The notes beneath the pieces are model-generated. The model saw only the letters and a program-made list of their open reading frames with translations, was not told the DNA's origin and did not search any database. DNA of 23,314 bases from the IMG/VR virus record IMGVR_UViG_3300042463_000760, positions 1-23,314 of that record. One strand, given 5' to 3'. The position numbers were made by a program, and so were the translations under genes. Position 1 is the first letter of the stretch; every line of letters begins with the position of its first letter. The stretch comes from a virus. Below are positions 12,754 to 19,863 of this stretch, piece after piece.

Positions 12754-14535
12754 ATGCCAATCGTTTTCAAGAACAACGCCGCAACGACGATTGCCAATCA
12801 GGTTCTCTTGTCGGATACGACGGTTGTGGTCGCGGCTGGAACTGGCTCGCGTTTCCCCGCACCTTCCGGTGGTGATTCGTTCTTCGCGACGATTCAATCC
12901 GGTACGAACTACGAAATCGTAGAGGTCACGAATCGCTCTGGCGATGTTCTGACGGTCGTTCGCGGGCGTGACGGGACTCTTTCGCAGTTGTGGAATCCTG
13001 GCTCATCCATTGATATTCGGATTCCGAATATCGTCCTGAACAGGTTTGTTCAGATGGATGCTTCTGGGAATGTGAATGTTTCTGGAAATGTTGGGATCGG
13101 CACTGCGCCTGGAACATTAGGGATTACGGCGCGGTTGGAGTTGATCACACCGAATGGGACGGCGAGCCGACTCCTGTTGGGGCAATCTGGTGTGTCTAAC
13201 TATTCGTGGATGATTCCGGCCTCAACCGATGCACTAGCTTTGGTTTATGGTTCAGCCGCAGAACGCATGCGTATTGACGCAAGCGGTAACGTCGGCATCG
13301 GCACAAGCGCGCCTACTGCGAAGTTGGAAGTCGCTAATGGCGCTATTGCGCTAAGAAGCGCAGTACCTGAAGTCGTTTGGTATGAAACAGACACCAGCAC
13401 TACATTCAGGACTTTAGTTGACGCCGGATCGTGGGACGTTCGGCGTAACGATTATACAAATTTATTTTCTGTGTACTATCTAACCGGAAACACACTTTTA
13501 TGTCCGATAGCGGGAAACGTCGGCATAGGTACAAGTGCACCCGCCACCAAATTGCATGTACTTGGTGGTGATGGGTCGTCTATCGTTCGAATTGCCGGAC
13601 CTTCATATGCCACCCGGTTTGTATCAGCACCGGGCGCGGGCAGTTATATTGAGTCCACTTCTCCAAATGGGTCCACTTACGAACCGCTTATTTTGGGCGG
13701 TTCTACGCTTATTTTCACAACTTTCGGCATGGAAAAGGCCCGTATATCCGGCACGGGAAATTGGGGTTTCGGGCTCACGAACCCTGGGTATCCTGTAACA
13801 ATCGCGGCGAACGGCACCTCTGCCGCACTGCGTCTTGTCGGGAGACCGACTGACAATATCTCGACTCTTGAGTTTTCAAAAAATGACCAGTCAGATGCTT
13901 GCGCGTTTATTCAAGCTGGCACTGATTACCTTCAGTTCGGGCCTGGGACAACGCCTAGGTTTTACCTAGGAAGTGACGGGTCCAGACTCTCAAAATCTCA
14001 AGGAGTCACCGACTGGCTCCCCGAGTTCATGTGCCGCGCCGTAGCCAACTTCAGTGGTGTACCACTCGCCGGTACGTACTCGCGCACTGATACGACAATC
14101 ACAGTGACAATGACCGCCCACGGGATGACAACCGGGCAGCGTGTGGAGCTTGACTTCACTACTGGCGCCGGCACCGATGGGAGTTATATCGTTACGGTTG
14201 TTAATGCAAACACGTTCACAGTAACCGACACCGCCTCGGGAGCGACTTCAGGTAACGTCACGCGGTTGACTTGGCTCCGACATGGTGGGAACATTGCGCG
14301 TATCGAGAAAGTGTCAACAGGGCGGTATAGACTCACGTTTTCAACCGCAATGCCGACCAGAACTTACGTCGTGAACCCCTCAGCAAGTGCAGACAACGTA
14401 GCCATGAACGCTGTTGTACCTATGGTCTGGGGCGATACTAGATTAACAACAAGTTTTGAGGTCGGTATATCTGACAACAACACAGACACAGGACCGTTTG
14501 ACTATCCTCAGATAGATATATCCGTCTTCCGCTAA
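12754..14535 (+). CDS. Tail fibre protein
   Basis: A 593-aa fibre. Residues 1-100 are a phage-proximal domain (VVVRGRDGT-like: EVTNRSGDVLTVVRGRDGTL). The shaft has four spaced GNVGIGT-type repeats at about residues 110, 178, 254 and 335 (the fourth is degenerate, GNWGFGL). A small beta domain at about 445-505 (TITVTMTAHGMTTGQRVELD) resembles Ig-like modules of fibres. The C-terminal domain (TGRYRLTFSTAMPTRTYVVN) probably binds the receptor. No S74 self-cleaving chaperone is present. ATG 12754 has GAGG 7 nt upstream. Codon use differs from its neighbours, with about nine AGA/AGG Arg codons, suggesting exchange of this gene between phages. Confidence 0.88.
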   Translation: MPIVFKNNAATTIANQVLLSDTTVVVAAGTGSRFPAPSGGDSFFATIQSGTNYEIVEVTNRSGDVLTVVRGRDGTLSQLWNPGSSIDIRIPNIVLNRFVQMDASGNVNVSGNVGIGTAPGTLGITARLELITPNGTASRLLLGQSGVSNYSWMIPASTDALALVYGSAAERMRIDASGNVGIGTSAPTAKLEVANGAIALRSAVPEVVWYETDTSTTFRTLVDAGSWDVRRNDYTNLFSVYYLTGNTLLCPIAGNVGIGTSAPATKLHVLGGDGSSIVRIAGPSYATRFVSAPGAGSYIESTSPNGSTYEPLILGGSTLIFTTFGMEKARISGTGNWGFGLTNPGYPVTIAANGTSAALRLVGRPTDNISTLEFSKNDQSDACAFIQAGTDYLQFGPGTTPRFYLGSDGSRLSKSQGVTDWLPEFMCRAVANFSGVPLAGTYSRTDTTITVTMTAHGMTTGQRVELDFTTGAGTDGSYIVTVVNANTFTVTDTASGATSGNVTRLTWLRHGGNIARIEKVSTGRYRLTFSTAMPTRTYVVNPSASADNVAMNAVVPMVWGDTRLTTSFEVGISDNNTDTGPFDYPQIDISVFR

Positions 14536-14546
14536 AGGAGAAAACC

Positions 14547-14699
14547 ATGAACCTCAAACTCGAACTCACCGTCAACGAGATCAATACCATCATGCAGGCG
14601 CTTGGGCAGATGCCCTACGCCTCTGTGTATGAGCTTGTGGCGAAGATCAAAACCCAGGCTGAAGCGCAGTTGGCGCCGCAGGAGAACCCCGATGCCTAA
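14547..14699 (+). CDS. Small 50-aa helical protein
   Basis: The ATG at 14547 is preceded by AAAGGAG with 6 nt spacing. The 50-aa product (MNLKLELTVNEINTIMQALG then QMPYASVYELVAKIKTQAEA) begins with a strand and continues as two amphipathic helices. Similar short proteins beginning NLKLELTVNEVN are common in phages near tail genes; the role is unknown to me. It overlaps the next gene by 8 nt, so both are coupled. Confidence 0.82.
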   Translation: MNLKLELTVNEINTIMQALGQMPYASVYELVAKIKTQAEAQLAPQENPDA

Positions 14700-15018
14700 G
14701 AGCATGCAATGGAAGATCGAAAGCCTTGAGTGCAGTCCAAACTTGGATGGCAAGCAAGATTTCGTCGTCACTGCGCATTGGCGTCTTGCGGGGACATGCG
14801 ATGGGCACTACGCTTCGGCTTATGGCAGCGTGTCGTTCAAACCCGACGGCAGTGCGCCGTTCACCCCGTATAACCAACTGACGAGCGAGCAGGTGATTGG
14901 GTGGGTGCAAGCCACTCTCGGCGCCGAGCAGGTTGCCAGACTCACGGAGTCCGTGTCTAAAGAACTCGACGACCTCGCTACTCCACAAGTCGTCACCAAG
15001 CCGCTTCCTTGGTCGTAA
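14692..15018 (+). CDS. DUF7936-like phage protein (108 aa)
   Basis: Recognisable by the N-terminal pattern WKIESLECSPNLDGKQDFVV, then TAHWRLAGTCDGHYASAYGS and PFTPYNQLTSEQVIGWVQATLG, and the end PLPWS. It belongs to a widespread family of small phage proteins (DUF7936 to my recollection), probably virion or tail-assembly associated. ATG 14692 has GGAG 7 nt upstream, inside the previous gene. The fold is likely a beta-sandwich with a C-terminal helix. Function not established. Confidence 0.82.
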   Translation: MPKSMQWKIESLECSPNLDGKQDFVVTAHWRLAGTCDGHYASAYGSVSFKPDGSAPFTPYNQLTSEQVIGWVQATLGAEQVARLTESVSKELDDLATPQVVTKPLPWS

Positions 15019-15035
15019 CAGAAAGGACCACGAAC

Positions 15036-15446
15036 ATGCCTTCTCGTTCTCAGCGCGCTCTACGGTTCCGCAACGGGGTGGATAACTCTGGCGTTACTGC
15101 TTATCAGCGTGGCGAACTCTCCCGGCGCACAAACCTAGCGCAGCGCACCGAAGCAATCCGCATCGGCGCTAAGCCGCCTCCGGCGAACACTGTCGCCCCC
15201 GCCGTAACCGGTACGTCCACCGTCGGCCAAACGCTCACCACGACAAATGGGACGTGGACTGGCGTTGCGACGCCTACCTATACTCGTCAGTGGTTCCGCG
15301 GAAACACCCCAATCGCCGGGGCCGTCAACTTGACGTATGTTCTAGTAGCCGCTGACCAGGGCTTTCGCATCTTCTGCCGCGTTCGCGCGACTGATGCGAA
15401 TGGGTCGGCTCACGCGGATTCCAACATTACGAACCCCGTGGCGTAA
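15036..15446 (+). CDS. Ig-like domain protein, possible virion decoration
   Basis: A 136-aa protein. Residues 1-45 are basic and Arg/Gln-rich. Residues about 50-136 form one Ig-like beta-sandwich of the bacterial surface/phage type: APAVTGTSTVGQTLTTTNGT, W-x-G, TYTRQWFRGNTPIAGA, TYVLVAADQGFRIFCRVRAT, DANGSA. Such domains decorate capsids and tails and bind carbohydrates weakly. The basic N-terminus could anchor it to the particle. ATG 15036 has AAGGA 8 nt upstream; an in-frame TTG upstream is less likely. No signal peptide. Placed between tail and lysis genes. Confidence 0.82.
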   Translation: MPSRSQRALRFRNGVDNSGVTAYQRGELSRRTNLAQRTEAIRIGAKPPPANTVAPAVTGTSTVGQTLTTTNGTWTGVATPTYTRQWFRGNTPIAGAVNLTYVLVAADQGFRIFCRVRATDANGSAHADSNITNPVA

Positions 15447-15480
15447 GACTCGTGCCTGTGATGAGAATCAGGAGAGAATC

Positions 15481-15744
15481 ATGCACATAGACGCAAGCAC
15501 AGTCTGGATAGCCGCGCTGACGCTTCTCATTGGCCCCCTCGCGTACTTTCTACGTGGGAGCCTTGAGCGGCTGCGAGAGTTGGAAACGTGCATGTTCAAA
15601 ACCCGCGAAGAACTGGCGAAACACTACGCGACAAAGACCGATCTTCACGCCGATGTTGGTCGGGTTTTGGAACGTCTGGATAAATTGGACCGGAAGATGG
15701 ACCAGATCATCATGAACGCTGCCCGCCTGAAGGATGACCACTGA
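15481..15744 (+). CDS. Small membrane-anchored coiled-coil protein, lysis-associated
   Basis: An 87-aa protein with one N-terminal membrane segment (residues 7-24, TVWIAALTLLIGPLAYFL), then charged helices ending in a heptad-like coiled coil (ADVGRVLERLDKLDRKMDQI). It is immediately followed, with one-base overlap, by the holin and then the M15 endolysin. This arrangement suggests a holin partner or XhlA/spanin-like lysis protein; no lipobox is present, so it is not an o-spanin. ATG 15481 has GGAG 6 nt upstream. Confidence 0.8.
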   Translation: MHIDASTVWIAALTLLIGPLAYFLRGSLERLRELETCMFKTREELAKHYATKTDLHADVGRVLERLDKLDRKMDQIIMNAARLKDDH

Positions 15745-16259
15745 TGCTGGATAAAGTCATTGACGTTGTACGCACGGTCGCGCCTGGGATCGCCACGGCG
15801 CTTGGTGGGCCTCTGGCCGGCACCGCGGTACAAGCACTCTCCAACGCCATCTTTGGTAGGCCCGACGCCACTCAAGACGAGGTAGCTGAAGCTATCCGCA
15901 CGGCTGACCCTGAATTGCTGCTGAAGATGAAGCAGGCAGATCAGGCGTTCGCGGTCAGTATGGAGGAACTCAAGATTGATCTTGAGCAGATTGCCGCCAG
16001 TGATCGTGATAGCGCCCGCAACCGCGAGATCAAGACCAAGGATACGACTCCGAGAATCCTGGCGTATATTGATTCCATCGGGTTTTTTGTTGTGCTTGCG
16101 TACATCCTCCAATATGGCCTGCCGGAAAAAGGCGGGGAAGCTCTTGTCTTGCTTCTAGGCTCCCTGGCTACCGCGTGGGTTATGGTCAGAACGTACTACT
16201 ATGGTTCAAGCTCCGGCTCCGCGGCCAAAAACGACATCATTGAGAGGCTCAAGAAGTAA
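15744..16259 (+). CDS. Holin of the three-TM (GTA release) family
   Basis: A 171-aa protein. Residues 11-37 form a small-residue hydrophobic helix (VAPGIATALGGPLAGTAVQA), followed by a long charged helix, and the conserved block ASDRDSARNREIKTKDTTPR before two membrane segments (about 106-124 and 132-153), ending in YYYGSSSGSAAKNDII. This order is that of the 3-TM holins found in gene transfer agents and many phages. It permeabilises the inner membrane so that the M15 peptidase can reach the wall. Its start overlaps the previous stop. Confidence 0.88.
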   Translation: MLDKVIDVVRTVAPGIATALGGPLAGTAVQALSNAIFGRPDATQDEVAEAIRTADPELLLKMKQADQAFAVSMEELKIDLEQIAASDRDSARNREIKTKDTTPRILAYIDSIGFFVVLAYILQYGLPEKGGEALVLLLGSLATAWVMVRTYYYGSSSGSAAKNDIIERLKK

Positions 16260-16261
16260 CC

Positions 16262-16714
16262 ATGTGGAAGTTTTCAGAGCGAAGCATCGGCAATCTCGTC
16301 GGTGTGAAGCCTATCCTCGCAGAGATCACCCATCACGCGCTTGCGTTGAGCGCGGTTGATTTCGCGGTCATTGAGGGCGTTCGTACCCTTGAGCGTCAGA
16401 AGAAGCTCTTTGAGGATGGCGCTAGTCAAACCATGCAGAGTAAGCACCTTGACGGCAGCGCGGTGGACCTCATGGCGTACATTGGTGATCGAGCGTCCTG
16501 GGAAATCGCGTTTTACGACGAGATTGCAGAAGCGATGCGTATGGCGGCGCGCGAGCGCGGGGTGGCCCTTCGGTGGGGCGCCGCTTGGAATGTTCCAGAC
16601 ATCACCAAATGGACGGGGACAATGGAGCAGGCGTACAATTTCTACGTTGATGCGCGCCGGGCGGCGGGCAGGCGACCCTTCATTGACGGCCCGCATTTTG
16701 AACTTGTGGACTAA
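16262..16714 (+). CDS. Endolysin, peptidase M15 (L-Ala-D-Glu or D,D-type)
   Basis: A 150-aa zinc peptidase cutting peptide cross-links of peptidoglycan. The family motif S-x-H-x-x-G-x-A-x-D is present as SKHLDGSAVD with zinc ligands H62 and D69; the third ligand is H145 in GPHFEL. The preceding EGVRTLERQ is the usual substrate-binding turn. Full length for single-domain M15 endolysins, with no signal peptide, so release depends on the holin encoded 2 nt upstream. The ribosome-binding site is weak, suggesting coupling to the holin. Confidence 0.93.
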   Translation: MWKFSERSIGNLVGVKPILAEITHHALALSAVDFAVIEGVRTLERQKKLFEDGASQTMQSKHLDGSAVDLMAYIGDRASWEIAFYDEIAEAMRMAARERGVALRWGAAWNVPDITKWTGTMEQAYNFYVDARRAAGRRPFIDGPHFELVD

Positions 16715-16778
16715 ACCATTGCAACCTGTTCGATTTTGGCGGTATAACCGCTGAGACGACATACTGGTGGAGGGCTTA

Positions 16779-17144
16779 ATGCCTACCGATGTGTACACCG
16801 GCGAAGCCATCATCCCAGGTGGCGCCGCGGTTTCTCAAGCGATTCCTTTCATGGAATACCACACGATTTCTCTTTGGTTGCCGGCAGCGTGGACAACCGC
16901 CGCCCTTACCATGCAGGCTTCTCGCCTCGGTGGCCAACCAACCGCAGAAGGCGACTGGAACTCGGTGTATACTGATTCCGCGGAGCTTGTGTTGGCTGCG
17001 GGTGCGGCCCGTGTGCTGACCGTCCCTGCGGGGATTCTCGTCCCTGCCGGCACGCGATGGATTCGACTTGTTTCAGGAGTCGAGGCGCTCCGTGTCAACC
17101 AAGCCGCAGAGCGAATCATCCATACTATCTTTAGGAGGTTCTGA
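16779..17144 (+). CDS. Probable minor structural protein (121 aa)
   Basis: Beta-rich protein with a small-phage-structural look (YHTISLWLPAAWTTAALTMQ; AARVLTVPAGILVPAGTRWI) resembling single-domain virion proteins that adopt a jelly-roll fold. Arg residues cluster near the end. An in-frame GTG lies upstream; ATG 16779 has GGAG 6 nt upstream. It follows the endolysin after a 64-bp gap with a small 5-bp hairpin (16739-16751), and ends overlapping the next small gene by one base. Placed before a larger structural protein that may be its partner. Confidence 0.78.
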   Translation: MPTDVYTGEAIIPGGAAVSQAIPFMEYHTISLWLPAAWTTAALTMQASRLGGQPTAEGDWNSVYTDSAELVLAAGAARVLTVPAGILVPAGTRWIRLVSGVEALRVNQAAERIIHTIFRRF

Positions 17145-17278
17145 TGTCTCGCCGGTATCTTCCGTTGATCGGCTCCTATTTTGGAGTTTACGGCGGTTTC
17201 TCTCCTGATTTTGTCGGCAGGTGGCTGTTCGACCGCCCGGCGCAATCTGGCCACCTTCTGACGAGTGGGGTGCTGTAA
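17144..17278 (+). CDS. Small 44-aa protein with strong ribosome-binding site
   Basis: The ATG at 17144 overlaps the previous stop (TGATG) and is preceded by AGGAGGT, one of the best Shine-Dalgarno matches in the window. The product (MSRRYLPLIGSYFGVYGGFS then PDFVGRWLFDRPAQSGHLLT) is aromatic and Gly-rich with no family I know. The stop is 1 nt before the ATG of the 444-aa structural gene, whose own site is weak. Translating this short gene may therefore bring ribosomes to the larger one. Confidence 0.72.
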   Translation: MSRRYLPLIGSYFGVYGGFSPDFVGRWLFDRPAQSGHLLTSGVL

Positions 17279-17279
17279 T

Positions 17280-18614
17280 ATGACGTTGATCGTTAAAGAC
17301 GCATTTGGTGTCAACCAGCCGGTTGCTTCTTCCCTGATCGCGGGGGAACACGTTCCACTGCACCAACCGCTCGGGTATGATCCGCTAGGAGAAAAGCTCC
17401 TTGTCGGTACCGCGAGAGACCGATTTTTCGACGGGTTCAACCCATTCGATACATCACTCACCGGGCATTGGGAATTGGTTCAAACTGGACCTGGGATGAC
17501 TATTACCGGCCCTCTAGGCGGGGCTGTTGCAGGCGCGGTTCCGTATATCAACATTGCGAGTGGTGTAAGCGCAGCGAGCAAGACAATCCTTTTATCTCGC
17601 GCATCTTTCATGATGCCGCTTGATTTGCGGTATCAGATAAGCGCGAACCAGCGAATCGCGAATAACCACCTCATCATCGGGTTTGTTGAAGTTGACCCGG
17701 TGACGGGTGCGATTGTTACGAGTAACTCGCTAGTCGCTGAACCAGAGGCGTTGAACGCCAGGAATGCCGTCTATCATAAGCACGACGGTACTGTAGCCAC
17801 CACGGCAAGCCTACGTGCCCGCGCCGTTGGTTCCGCGCTTGATACGCTTGCTAATGCGTTTGGCACTGCTTTCTCAACCACCGCCACTGGCACGTCTCCG
17901 AATTTTATACCAGCGACAACCTTCGGATTTATGCTGGAACGCGAAAAAATCTTGTCGCGCGCCTGGGGCCAAAACCTACTGACGAATACTGGCGGTCAGT
18001 TTGCATTCGACAGAGTGATGCTCGACCCAACCAAGCGATACAAGCTGGTGATCATTGTAGAGAACGTCGCCGCCCCCGCCTCCACGACAGATTGGCGTAT
18101 CCATAATATCAACGTGATGGATGCTACTCGCGTTGATGTATCTCCAAGAAATCCAGGCAGCAGCGATGGGGCGAAGTCGTTTCCAGCGTGGATTTCTGGC
18201 GGTGCGCTTGGTTCGCTTGGTACACTGACAAACGCGGGTACGCCCGCGGCTCCCGCTACACCGTATTTCGTCAATTCGGCGGCTGGCACCAACGCGGCGC
18301 TGGTGCTGACCGGAACATCTGGCCTGAGCGCTTTATGGGCCTCAAACATTGGCGCGGCGGCTGCGTTTGTAAAGCTGTTCAATAAAGCAACGCCGCCTGT
18401 GCCTGGAACAGACGTGCCGGAAATGATCATCCCTGTCCCCGCCGCTGTGGGGGGTGTCCCCGGTGTTGCGGAAATCTCCCCAGGATTCAACAACTACCGC
18501 TTCCCTCTTGGGCTCGGTATCGCTATTACTGGCGGAGTTACCGGTGCCGCCGATACCGACACCACGGCGGTCGCTGCCGGCCAAGTCAAAGTCAAACTGT
18601 CGAGGACCGTATAA
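17280..18614 (+). CDS. Phage structural protein (444 aa), beta-rich
   Basis: Large protein without Cys-rich or membrane features: Gly/Ala/Thr-rich beta pattern. The N-terminal domain is followed by a jelly-roll-like middle (FDGFNPFDTSLTGHWELVQT; ITGPLGG) and a C-terminal module (FVKLFNKATPPVPGTDVPEM, then ITGGVTGAADTDTTAVAAGQ) common in phage minor capsid and tail proteins. ATG 17280 lies 1 nt after the preceding stop; an in-frame GTG lies upstream but reads through the end of the 44-aa gene. It is probably a virion surface component; the exact location is unknown. Confidence 0.82.
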   Translation: MTLIVKDAFGVNQPVASSLIAGEHVPLHQPLGYDPLGEKLLVGTARDRFFDGFNPFDTSLTGHWELVQTGPGMTITGPLGGAVAGAVPYINIASGVSAASKTILLSRASFMMPLDLRYQISANQRIANNHLIIGFVEVDPVTGAIVTSNSLVAEPEALNARNAVYHKHDGTVATTASLRARAVGSALDTLANAFGTAFSTTATGTSPNFIPATTFGFMLEREKILSRAWGQNLLTNTGGQFAFDRVMLDPTKRYKLVIIVENVAAPASTTDWRIHNINVMDATRVDVSPRNPGSSDGAKSFPAWISGGALGSLGTLTNAGTPAAPATPYFVNSAAGTNAALVLTGTSGLSALWASNIGAAAAFVKLFNKATPPVPGTDVPEMIIPVPAAVGGVPGVAEISPGFNNYRFPLGLGIAITGGVTGAADTDTTAVAAGQVKVKLSRTV

Positions 18615-18844
18615 TGGCGACGTATGAAATCATTGAGAACAACGCACCGTACTATAAAATCGCAGTGCGTTTTGGACGTAATCGCTTCGAGCAGTCGGTT
18701 ATTGCTGAAGGAACCGCAGAGGAAGCCGCCTCCAAACTTCAGAAGTACGCAGACGACTATGAGTGCGATTGGGACGTTATGATTGAGGTCAACCAGCAAG
18801 CGGAACAGTCATCCACTGACTCCGAACCCACGGAGAATCCGTGA
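18614..18844 (+). CDS. Small acidic hypothetical protein (76 aa)
   Basis: An N-terminal beta-rich domain (TYEIIENNAPYYKIAVRFGR, then NRFEQSVIAEGT), a helix (EEAASKLQKYADDYE), and a disordered acidic tail (SSTDSEPTENP). No family recognised; the pattern is that of a small protein interacting with a larger virion component. GAGG lies 8 nt upstream of ATG 18614, and the start overlaps the previous stop by one base. First of a chain of four small genes with one-base overlaps. Confidence 0.78.
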   Translation: MATYEIIENNAPYYKIAVRFGRNRFEQSVIAEGTAEEAASKLQKYADDYECDWDVMIEVNQQAEQSSTDSEPTENP

Positions 18845-19005
18845 TGGCGAAGCCCCCTCTTGGCTCAGGTGAGCGGTTCAAGAAATTGACCGCAAAACTC
18901 TCGCGTGAAGGGGTTGAAGACCCCAAAGCGCTTGCCGCTTCGATTGGTCGGCAGAAATATGGCAAGAAGCGCTTTCAGGCGCTTGCGGCAAAGGGGAAAA
19001 AGTGA
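18844..19005 (+). CDS. Small basic phage protein (53 aa)
   Basis: The product (MAKPPLGSGERFKKLTAKLS, then REGVEDPKALAASIGRQKYG, ending AAKGKK) fits a short family found near structural genes of many phages, recognised by the GVxDPxALAAxIGRxKYG core. It is highly basic and helical; role unknown, possibly DNA-binding or head-completion. GGAG lies 8 nt upstream of ATG 18844, which overlaps the previous stop (TGATG). Confidence 0.8.
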   Translation: MAKPPLGSGERFKKLTAKLSREGVEDPKALAASIGRQKYGKKRFQALAAKGKK

Positions 19006-19091
19006 TGGCGAAGAAACCGATGAAACCCTGCAAAGGGTGCCCGACACCGGCCAAGTGCAAGAAGGCCGGAAAGTGCCTCGGGTGTAAGTGA
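19005..19091 (+). CDS. Tiny Cys-rich protein (28 aa)
   Basis: A 28-aa product, MAKKPMKPCKGCPTPAKCKK followed by AGKCLGCK. Five Cys are spaced C-x2-C-x5-C-x5-C-x2-C among Lys residues, consistent with a small zinc knuckle. Start and stop both overlap neighbours by one base (TGATG at each end), with GGGG about 8 nt before ATG 19005. Comparable KPCKGCPTP mini-proteins occur next to DUF6321 genes in other phages, which supports a real gene despite its size. Confidence 0.72.
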   Translation: MAKKPMKPCKGCPTPAKCKKAGKCLGCK

Positions 19092-19345
19092 TGGCGAAGA
19101 CACCAGCCTGGACTCGCAAAGAAGGGAAGAATCCGGCTGGTGGGCTTAACGCCAAAGGCCGGGCGTCCTACAACCGTGCGAACCCTGGGAAGCCAGGACT
19201 CAAGGCCCCGCAACCTGAAGGCGGTCCCCGCCGTGATTCCTTCTGCGCCAGGATGAAAGGGATGAAGGCGAAGCTGACATCCGAGAAAACGGCGAACGAC
19301 CCAAACTCGCGCATCAATAAATCCCTGAGAGCATGGAGATGTTAA
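19091..19345 (+). CDS. DUF6321-like phage protein (84 aa)
   Basis: Strongly conserved phage family recognised by AWTRKEGKNPAGGLNAKGRA, SYNRANPGKPGLKAPQPEGG, PRRDSFCARMKGMK and the end DPNSRINKSLRAWRC. It is very basic, with two Cys, and widely found in marine and freshwater phages; its role is not established, but charge and neighbours suggest binding to DNA in the virion or to the connector. ATG 19091 overlaps the previous stop and the TAA overlaps the next ATG by one base. Confidence 0.85.
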   Translation: MAKTPAWTRKEGKNPAGGLNAKGRASYNRANPGKPGLKAPQPEGGPRRDSFCARMKGMKAKLTSEKTANDPNSRINKSLRAWRC

Positions 19346-19842
19346 TGGAAGTAATCATCTTCGCCGCCATTGGCGCGGTGCTATTTCGCCTTCGCGGCTC
19401 TGCGCTATTCGCTCGCGTCACTGGTCGCGGAAAGACGACGGCAGACGCGGTATACGCGGTAGGGCTTGCGCTCTTGTTCGCCCTCACGATGCCGTGGTGG
19501 GGCGTGCTGGCGCTTGTGCTTGCGTTGTGGCTTGGGGGTAGACCGGGGTGGTGGAAGTCGCTGTCTCTTGGGCGCAACCCTTCTGACGGTTCCGTGAGTG
19601 CGCAGTTTGCCCGCCATACTTTGCGGGGTGTTGTATGGACTGCGCCGGCAGCGGTGATTGCTTTCGCCCTTGATGCGTCCCCTATCCCGCTGGTCTTGGT
19701 TGGCGCGGCGTGCGCGCTCGTGTATGAAGTGGGATACCGACTCTCCGATAGGGGTGGAGTCTTTGGTAGACTCGGTGGTACAGAGTGGGGTGACTTGTTC
19801 TTTGGGGCGATGATCGGGGTGGGGCTGGCGCTCACCTTCTGA
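19345..19842 (+). CDS. Polytopic membrane protein (165 aa)
   Basis: About five to six hydrophobic segments (residues 2-14, 34-48, 52-64, 97-110, 112-129 and 150-165), joined by short Arg/Gly-rich loops (GGRPGWWKSLSLGRNPSDGS). Three in-frame ATGs are close together; the one at 19345 has GGAG 6 nt upstream and overlaps the previous stop, so I chose it. A membrane protein in the structural operon is likely to act at DNA entry, superinfection exclusion or lysis; the sequence does not say which. Confidence 0.8.
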   Translation: MEVIIFAAIGAVLFRLRGSALFARVTGRGKTTADAVYAVGLALLFALTMPWWGVLALVLALWLGGRPGWWKSLSLGRNPSDGSVSAQFARHTLRGVVWTAPAAVIAFALDASPIPLVLVGAACALVYEVGYRLSDRGGVFGRLGGTEWGDLFFGAMIGVGLALTF

Positions 19843-19863
19843 AGATGCTTTCGGGGGTGTTGT

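Noticed and set aside
13954-13970. CCTAGG-TTTTA-CCTAGG inverted repeat
   Set aside because: Short, inside the fibre coding frame and explained by coding sequence; no further copies noticed.
12754-14535. Fibre with S74 intramolecular chaperone, suggested by GNVGIGT repeats
   Set aside because: The C-terminus lacks the S74 catalytic Ser-Lys region and ends in a different beta-type tip domain.
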